From assembly GCA_030849465.1 (NCBI GenBank), contig JARVLF010000020.1:1-64000 (forward strand): 64,000 nt of DNA, written 5' to 3'. The first letter of the stretch is position 1. Each line of letters starts with the position of its first letter. The notes beneath the pieces were generated by a model. The model searched no databases, was not told the DNA's origin, and was given only the letters and a program-made list of their open reading frames with translations. This DNA comes from Moesziomyces globuligerus (Eukaryota > Basidiomycota > Ustilaginomycetes > Ustilaginales > Ustilaginaceae). The position numbers were made by a program, and so were the translations under genes. This document shows, in pieces, positions 58,326 to 64,000 of this stretch.

Positions 58326-60062
58326 ATGGCCTCACATCCTTCCTACTCGCCCCTCCCCACCGCGGACCCCGCCGCTGCCGCTCCTGGGCCCTCAGCCTCC
58401 TCCTCGCTCTCGTCGTCGCCCTTGCAGCACGCCATCGCTGCGCTCCATCCGCTCCGCTCCTCCACCGACGATGGCGTCCACCACTACGAGCTAGATGAAA
58501 AGGCCTCCTTCCTCCAACACTCGCGCTCCACTCCGCATCGCTCGCACGAACCGCACTCGCAACACGCACGCCGCACATCATACCCATGGCTCAGCTGGCT
58601 GAGTCCATCCAAAAGCATACACTCCGATACGAAGCATGGCTTCCTCACAGCAGCACTCGAGCTCCTCCAGCGCACAAAGACGTATCTCCTCCTCGCCGTC
58701 TGTGCGGTGCTGGCGCTGCTCCTTGTTCTAGATCGCTCGCCCGCAGCGCACTCGGCCTCAGCCACCGCCTCTGCCCCTGCCGCTGCCACAGCCTCGTCCT
58801 CGTCCTCGCTCGCCACCTCGCTGCTCGGCGGCTCGGCGCCGCACCGCATCGAGGACGACATTGTGCTCATCACCAAGGTCGGCTCGGCGACGATGCACCA
58901 CCGGCTGCTCGTCCACCTCGCCGAGCAGCCGCTCTCAAACGTCTACGCGCCGCACCGCCTCTACGTCTCGGACCTCCCCGCGCGCATCGGCGAGATCGGC
59001 GTGTTTGACGCGCTCGCCAACGTCAGCGAGACGATCCGCCACCTCGACGACTTCCGCACGCTCCGCGCCCAGCTCGAGCTACTGCAGCAGGGGCACCAGG
59101 ACCTCGGCGCCACGCGCGATCGCGACGCGGGCTGGAAGCTCGACAAGTACAAGTTCCTCCCCATGCTCGCCGAGGCGTGGCGGCGGTTCCCGCACAAAAA
59201 GTGGTACGTCGTCGTCGAGGCCGACACGTTTGTCTTTTGGAACCAGCTCGTACGCTGGCTCGCAACGCTCGACCCGCGTCGGCAGCTGCTGCTGGGTCAT
59301 CCGACCTTCTGCGACTACGACGGCGTCTCGACCATGTTTACGCATGGTGGGAGTGGGTTTGTCCTCTCGGGCGCTCTGGTTGAGCAGACGTTTGGAAGGG
59401 ATGACGAGTTTGAGCATCACCACGATGCGTTGATCCAAAAGTCGGCCTTCGGTGACGCTTTGCTGTCCAAAGCGATCTACGATTCGCCCGGAGTGACGCT
59501 GTCCGAGCTATCGCCCGATGGTCGAGAGAGGTTCAATAGCGATCCTCCGCGCGTGCTCAAGTTCCATCGGCAGAATTGGTGTGAGGCGTTGGTGACGCTG
59601 CACCATGTGACGCCGACGGATGCGGCGCAGCTGTACGAGTTTATGCGACGCATCGACGCGGTCTTGGGCGAGGACGATTCGCTGCGTTGGTCGGATGTAT
59701 GGTCCGAGTTCAAACCCGATTTCCTCCACCGTCAGGATCAGGATGGGGATGGGGTGGTGGTGGAGGGATGGCAGTCGATCGAGGAATGGGATACCGAGAC
59801 GACGGATGTGCGCACCTCGACCGCGCTCGAATGTCAGCAGCGATGCGCCGACAACGAGGCGTGTCTCATGTGGCAATGGCGTCCCGAGTCGGCGGGGCGG
59901 AGGAGACGTCGTGCGGTCGGAGGCGAGTGTAGATGGACCAAAGACTTTCTGAGGATCGGCGTGACGAAGCCCGACCAGCCCGAGCTCACGACTGGTTGGA
60001 TGCCCACCCGCGTGCGTGCGTGGGAGGAGCAAAACACGTGTCGACGACATGCCATCCTGTAG
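58326..60062 (+). CDS. Type II membrane glycosyltransferase, GT31/fringe-like, with PAN-like tail
   Basis: The 578-residue product has a cytosolic head (1-115), one membrane anchor (about 118-135, TYLLLAVCAVLALLLVLD), a short stem and a lumenal catalytic domain (about 170-470). The donor-site motif reads E298-A-D300 in KKWYVVVEADTFVFWNQLVR, the fungal variant of the DDD motif of fringe and core-1 beta-1,3-galactosyltransferases. The blocks DAGWKLDKYKFLPMLAEAWR, FTHGGSGFVLSGALVE and FGDALLSKAIYD are typical of fungal GT31-like proteins. The C-terminal segment (about 490-560) has ECQQRCADNEACLMWQWRP and later GECRWTKDF, a PAN/apple-like cysteine pattern that may bind the acceptor. It is probably a Golgi enzyme that extends O- or N-glycans; donor and acceptor are unknown. 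It is intronless. Confidence 0.82.
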   Translation: MASHPSYSPLPTADPAAAAPGPSASSSLSSSPLQHAIAALHPLRSSTDDGVHHYELDEKASFLQHSRSTPHRSHEPHSQHARRTSYPWLSWLSPSKSIHSDTKHGFLTAALELLQRTKTYLLLAVCAVLALLLVLDRSPAAHSASATASAPAAATASSSSSLATSLLGGSAPHRIEDDIVLITKVGSATMHHRLLVHLAEQPLSNVYAPHRLYVSDLPARIGEIGVFDALANVSETIRHLDDFRTLRAQLELLQQGHQDLGATRDRDAGWKLDKYKFLPMLAEAWRRFPHKKWYVVVEADTFVFWNQLVRWLATLDPRRQLLLGHPTFCDYDGVSTMFTHGGSGFVLSGALVEQTFGRDDEFEHHHDALIQKSAFGDALLSKAIYDSPGVTLSELSPDGRERFNSDPPRVLKFHRQNWCEALVTLHHVTPTDAAQLYEFMRRIDAVLGEDDSLRWSDVWSEFKPDFLHRQDQDGDGVVVEGWQSIEEWDTETTDVRTSTALECQQRCADNEACLMWQWRPESAGRRRRRAVGGECRWTKDFLRIGVTKPDQPELTTGWMPTRVRAWEEQNTCRRHAIL

Positions 60063-60710
60063 ACCTAGAGAGCGTTGTATTTGTATCAACCGGTGCATTT
60101 TTTGTTTCTTGTCATGCATTTGTTCTGCATTAGAACAAGCGAGAGAGGGGGGTGGGGGGGGTATGGTGGTGTCTTTACTGGCGACGGCTTTGGCGTGAGC
60201 AGGGGGTGGTGATTTTGAGGGCTGAGGATGGTGATGGTGAGGCGATTGTGGCTGGCCATGCATGTTTGTTTGTTGCGATGTTTGACGAAATCTTCTCAGC
60301 AGGGAGGGGGTTGGATCTCAGAGCAGAGCTGCGCGACGCGGTAGAAGCTGGCAGGATGCAGGTGTGAGAGGATGGGGAGCAGGAGAAGGGTCGACATGGT
60401 TGGGATGGTTTGTCATTGTTGGGCTAGAGCTAGATCTCGAGCTTTCAAGACCTTACGCCCTTACGCCCCCCTCCTCCTCTCTCTTTCTTTCCTGGGAGGT
60501 TTACACGCAATGCAGTGGACAAGTGGGAGCTGGGGCACACGTTTAAGCTCGACGTTCGAACTTCCGAACTTCCGAACGTCGGAGCGTCGGAAGTCGATTC
60601 CTGCTCGTTGCCTGAGCTTCGAGCTAGCGGTCTTCGAGCCCGTCTCTGCTCAGCCCCTTGAACCCCAAGAACCCAAGAATCGGAGCATCCTTGCACGTTG
60701 GTTTATACAT

Positions 60711-60745
60711 TCACTAAGATTCACCAAGATTCGCTAAGATTCACT
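60711..60745. repeat. 10-nt tandem repeat (TCACTAAGAT)n
   Basis: Three units (TCACTAAGAT, TCACCAAGAT, TCGCTAAGAT) and a partial fourth. Confidence 0.8.
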
Positions 60746-60880
60746 CATCGCACCTTGGCCCTCCGCCCACACCTATTCTCTGCGCCGCGACACCGAGCTT
60801 GGCCACCTCTGCGAAACCCACACTTTCGAAATCACCACCCGAGCTCCAATCTTGCCATGCGTCTGAGCTTGCCTTGCCTG

Positions 60881-61000
60881 TGCTAAGCTATGCTGAGCTA
60901 TGCTCGGCGGTGCTTCGCTATGCTTTGATGTGCTTCGCTATGCTTTGATGTGGTTCGCTATGCTTTGATGTGCTTTGATATGCTTTGATGTGATTTGATG
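60881..61000. repeat. 20-nt minisatellite built of two 10-nt half-units
   Basis: TGCTTCGCTA and TGCTTTGATG alternate in exact 10-nt register for about 120 nt, diverging toward both ends. Confidence 0.85.
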
Positions 61001-61462
61001 GCGTCGACCGTGGCGCGTGGATCACGCAAGCACGCAAGCATCCAAGCCTTGTCGCAACTCGGCCTTGCGCTTTGCCCTTGCACGCTCTGCGCCCGAGCTC
61101 GACCTCGTGGCCATCGAAGAACACAAGCACCGGAGGGGGCTTTGCAGACTCGCGTGGTCAACGCGACCGCAGGTCCTGGGCCGTGTTTGGCTGCAGAGCG
61201 TCGAGCGTCACGCCAAGCTGTGGCGCATTTTCGCAAGCCTGGATAATGATGATCGACACTCTTGCGTCCGAGCTCGACTTGACGGCTCTGCACACCCACC
61301 CGTGCTCGCTTGCCGCTGCAACTCGACCTGCTCTGAAACGCTCCCCGTTCTTCCTGATGCTTTGACGGTGCTTTGGATGCTTTGCGATGCTACACTGTAC
61401 GTTGTCTGCATTGCGGTGCTTTGGCAGTGCTAGGAGCCAGGTTGGGTCGCTTCGCAGGGGGG

Positions 61463-62431
61463 TCAGGACTTTTTGGCGCGGTTCTGGATGATGGTGAGGA
61501 ACTCGTGTTTGGCGGTCCAGTCGATCGCGGTTCTCTTGAGCCGAGCCAGGTTCGAAAGAGCGGTCACCACGGCATCTGCATCACCTTGCGTCACTGTCGT
61601 ACGGAGGGTGACCGAGCGCACTGGACTCGAGAGCAGCATCAGAGCCGCCGCATGGCGTAGGATGGATTGGGGCACGCTGTAAACGGCCGTACGCGCCGTG
61701 GGGTGGGGTGGGGGATACTTGATGCTGACGAGCTGCAGCTTCGAGGCGGGCACGAGCGAGGACTCGAGCTGAAGCAACGCGCGGTTGTTCGAACTCACCA
61801 CCTCGGGAAAGACCACCACCAAACCACCCGCCACCACGGCTTGGATGTCGGGTAGCACTTTCCAGTGTGGTGGAATCTGCGAGGTGGTGGGAGGAAGGTG
61901 ACCGACGTAGCCCAGAGCGAGGTGGAGAGGAAGCGTGGTGTATCCCGCGATGGAGAGGTCGGATTTCGAGACGCCAGGTGTAACGATACGCGTGTTGGCT
62001 GACATGGCATTCGTCCTAACCCCACCCCTCCTCCCATTCCCCACCTTAGCGTCCTTAACATCCTTAGGGTCCTTAACAGTGGTCTTCAAGTCTTGGAGGA
62101 TGGGTAGGACGAACTTGACCCCGGGGTGGAGGTAGGCGAGAAGCAGGAGGTCGATCCAAGACGCATGATTCGCCACCACCACCTCGCCTCCCACGCCTCT
62201 TACTTCGACGTCCAACCGCCAGTATCCCAACGCTGCCAACCCCAGCCTCAACCCCACCCGAGGTACGACCCAGTACAGTCCCAACGCCACCACTCCCAGC
62301 AAGACCCGGAATACACCGAGCACGATAAAGACCGGTAGGAGCACGTCGCCGAGTCGACCACTAGCGACGGGAGTGAGGAACACCTGGATCCCCGTGCCCG
62401 GATCGCGGAACTTGCTGAACTTCTCCGCCAT
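61463..62431 (-). CDS. LOA1: LOA1/Vps66-like lysophospholipid acyltransferase
   Basis: The 322-residue product resembles yeast Loa1 (Vps66), an acyltransferase of ER and lipid droplets that acylates lysophosphatidic acid. The start is shared: MAEKFSKFRDPGTGIQVFL parallels the W/F-RD-x-GTGI opening of Loa1. One or two membrane segments follow (about 28-70). The PlsC-type motif I is N88-H89-ASWI-D94 with the catalytic HxxxxD intact. The substrate-binding motif III region reads F208-P209-E210-V211-V212-S213 where most relatives have FPEGTxS. A basic, disordered insert (DPKDVKDAKVGNGRRGG) lies between them. The start at 62431 was chosen because it gives the Loa1-like opening; the frame is open upstream without a better ATG. 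It is tandem with the FAR1-domain gene on the same strand. Confidence 0.75.
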   Translation of the reverse strand: MAEKFSKFRDPGTGIQVFLTPVASGRLGDVLLPVFIVLGVFRVLLGVVALGLYWVVPRVGLRLGLAALGYWRLDVEVRGVGGEVVVANHASWIDLLLLAYLHPGVKFVLPILQDLKTTVKDPKDVKDAKVGNGRRGGVRTNAMSANTRIVTPGVSKSDLSIAGYTTLPLHLALGYVGHLPPTTSQIPPHWKVLPDIQAVVAGGLVVVFPEVVSSNNRALLQLESSLVPASKLQLVSIKYPPPHPTARTAVYSVPQSILRHAAALMLLSSPVRSVTLRTTVTQGDADAVVTALSNLARLKRTAIDWTAKHEFLTIIQNRAKKS

Positions 62432-62714
62432 CGCTGTTTCGCTTTCCCCCACTGCCGCTTGCCCTCGAAAGCGTGACGATGCGCCGAAAGAAGGCAAAGA
62501 TGGTCGTCGCGATCCAACGTCTCGAGCTCAACTGAAAATCCGACGTGCTCAATCCACACACACACACACCTGCACGTCCAAGTCGGCGATTTCCCCACAC
62601 CCCCGACCCCGATCTATATCCCGATCTTCCAATCCCCGGCCACTCTTTCGCTCCTGCTTCGGTCTTTCAGTCTGACGGTGGTGAACGATATCGAAGCAGG
62701 GTGGGATTGCTCCA

Positions 62715-63303
62715 TCAGCCTAGGGGGCAACGTCTGCGGTTGTGACCGTACTCCTTGCAGTTGCTACACCTCGCGCTGCCCTTGCCCGAGCTCGGGGGCT
62801 GCTGGGTGGCTGCCTGGGGCGCGGCGATCGGAGTCTGATGGAGCACCGTCTGCGCACCCTGAGGCACGCGCATGGGTGAGCCGAGCCCATTCACCTGCGT
62901 CTGTCCCACCCCACCCTCGACGCCGTTCGGAGCCTTCCTCTTCCTCGTCCCCAGCCCAGCTCCGGCACCGGCGCGCTGCAGCCGCGCTTCGGCACGCAGC
63001 ATCATGCTCTCCAGCTCGCGGTCCATCGCCGCACGGCTCGCCGCGTCCGAGCGATCGTACACCCCGAGCAGGTTGAGCATCCGCCGCTCGAACGACACAC
63101 CCTTGGTCGAGGCCTCCCCACCCCCGGCGTCCGACGCCAGCACGAGGTCGCCGTCGAGTTCAAACGCCCCGTTCGCAGCACTCGGCGTTCCTAGACCTCC
63201 GGGCGTCCCGAGTAGGCTCAGGTGCGCGTGCGTCGCCGCATCCGTCATCAGCAACTCGGACCCACTCGCACCCGACATGCCCGTCGCCCTCTGCTGCTGC
63301 TGT

Positions 63304-63335
<32 letters not shown>

Positions 63336-63968
63336 TTGTTGTTGCTGCTGTTGCTGGGTGCGCCGGACGGCAGGCTGGCTGGGTGTGCCTGTCCTACTTG
63401 GTCCGGGTGGCTGTGCTGCTGCTGATGCAGCGCTTGCCCTCGACTTGGCGTGCTGCGCCGCCGTCGCCGCTGCGGCGGGTGGTGGTGCGGAGGTAGCCGA
63501 AAGGTTAGCTGCCTGAGCGACGGCGTTGGCGGCAGCGTTTCCGGCATGGCTGGACTGGGGAGCGCCTGGACTGTCGTGTGCCTTTCTCTGGTTCTTGATG
63601 CGGCGTACCTGGCTGGGGAGGTTCTCGCGGTCGGTCTCCATCTGGTGCTTGTGGCGGCCCTCGAGGATGCGGAGCTCCATCTTTCCCGACTTCCAGTTCT
63701 TGGTGCACTGCACGCGAAAGGGGCAGCCGATCTTGAGCGAGCCGCGCTTGCGGCGCTCCTTGTCCTTGGGGATCTGGCGTTTCTTGGTGTTGGGCGTGCC
63801 GTCCGGGTTGAGCGATTCGGGGAAGCCGCCGCGGTAGCACGACCAGCAGATGCGCGTCTGGTTGTTGGCCGACCACTGGATGCGGATGTCGAAGCCCTGC
63901 GAGAGCGCGTACGTGTGCATGTAGTTGCTCGCACTCTCCAGATTATCAAAGTCGAGCTCGAGCGGCAT
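62715..63968 (-). CDS. FAR1-type DNA-binding protein with C-terminal zinc knuckle (MULE-derived)
   Basis: The 417-residue product has a FAR1-like zinc domain at about 5-115. It begins FDNLESASNYMHTYALSQGF, continues CWSCYRGGFPESLNPDG, then KRGSLKIGCPFRVQCTKNWK, and ends ILEGRHKHQ, with the Cys/Cys/Cys/His set of the WRKY-GCM1-like fold. The middle is disordered (Ala/Pro-rich) with a run of 22 Gln. A helical block lies near 295-345 (FERRMLNLLGVYDRSD, DRELESMMLRAEARL). The C-terminus is a canonical zinc knuckle, C401-x2-C404-x4-H409-x4-C414 (CSNCKEYGHNRRRCP). FAR1 heads and knuckles with the GHNRRTCP-like ending are the two ends of Mutator-like (MULE) transposases; no DDE catalytic core or SWIM motif is present between them. 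It is probably a domesticated transcription factor. It is intronless, starting at 63968 close to the window edge. Confidence 0.72.
63291..63356. repeat. CAG/CAA repeat coding for 22 glutamines
   Basis: On the minus strand it is a mixed CAG/CAA run inside the FAR1-domain gene. The interruption by CAA suggests selection for the Gln tract rather than simple slippage. Confidence 0.9.
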
Positions 63969-64000
63969 CGATGGCGGAGCGATCAGACCGTCCGCATCGG

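Larger units (their letters stand above)
60063..61462. other. Intergenic region with 10- and 20-nt periodic arrays
   Basis: This is 1.4 kb between convergent genes. It holds a small inverted repeat around 60551-60580, a 10-nt array (60711-60745) and a 20-nt array (60881-61000). A G-rich run (GGGGTGGGGGGG) is near 60150. No gene is visible. Confidence 0.55.

Noticed and set aside
61770..61801. GTGAGT donor inside the LOA1-like gene
   Set aside because: Splicing to the next CAG keeps frame but removes residues that align with the family (S-x-N-x-R/K region), so the segment is taken as coding.

Overview
The window is the left end of a chromosome from a GC-rich, intron-poor basidiomycete. It opens with a CCCTAA telomere tract. 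The compact, mostly intronless genes with a few 67-161 nt introns, together with the gene set, point to a smut fungus or related yeast of the Ustilaginaceae. The organism is inferred from style and content, not from a database match.

Layout. 1-170 is telomere. 171-3631 is a subtelomeric module bounded by two copies of one direct repeat. It carries a 22-nt minisatellite, four clusters of a 39-nt unit that can fold into a hairpin (ten units in all), and one spliced gene for a protein with a C-terminal six-cysteine zinc-cluster-like motif. Core genes begin at 4477. They are XLF/Nej1 (end joining), ERG24 (C-14 sterol reductase), EMC7, an ataxin-10 homolog and a secreted cysteine-rich protein (to 13738). 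A gene-poor 3 kb, a membrane GT2 glycosyltransferase (16734-19619) and a 6.4 kb gene desert follow. Next come a membrane-anchored GH16 protein, MMM1 (ERMES), SCS7 (sphingolipid alpha-hydroxylase), a POP8-like RNase P/MRP subunit beside tRNase Z (TRZ1), an orphan protein, a cysteine-free secreted protein, a large single-pass protein and a multi-pass protein (to 45533). The right part holds a dynamin-superfamily GTPase, an RCC1L-like protein, a triple-KH RNA-binding protein, a VTC1/DUF202 protein, a J-protein overlapping an AT-hook-like protein by 4 nt, a GT31-like glycosyltransferase, a LOA1-like acyltransferase, and a FAR1-domain/zinc-knuckle protein that looks like the two ends of a MULE transposase without its core.

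Themes. Several genes serve the ER, lipids and membrane contacts (ERG24, EMC7, MMM1, SCS7, LOA1). GT2, GH16 and GT31 belong to cell-wall or glycan metabolism. TRZ1 and the POP8-like gene would act at opposite ends of pre-tRNA. Two proteins have clear signal peptides and no known enzyme domain, so they are effector candidates in a plant-associated smut. I found no rRNA or tRNA gene, CRISPR array or intact transposon. The most unusual structures are the 39-nt hairpin units, the telomere joined directly to a repeat copy decayed at CpG sites, the MULE-like head-and-tail protein, the ATGA-overlapping gene pair and the intergenic arrays with a 10-nt period.
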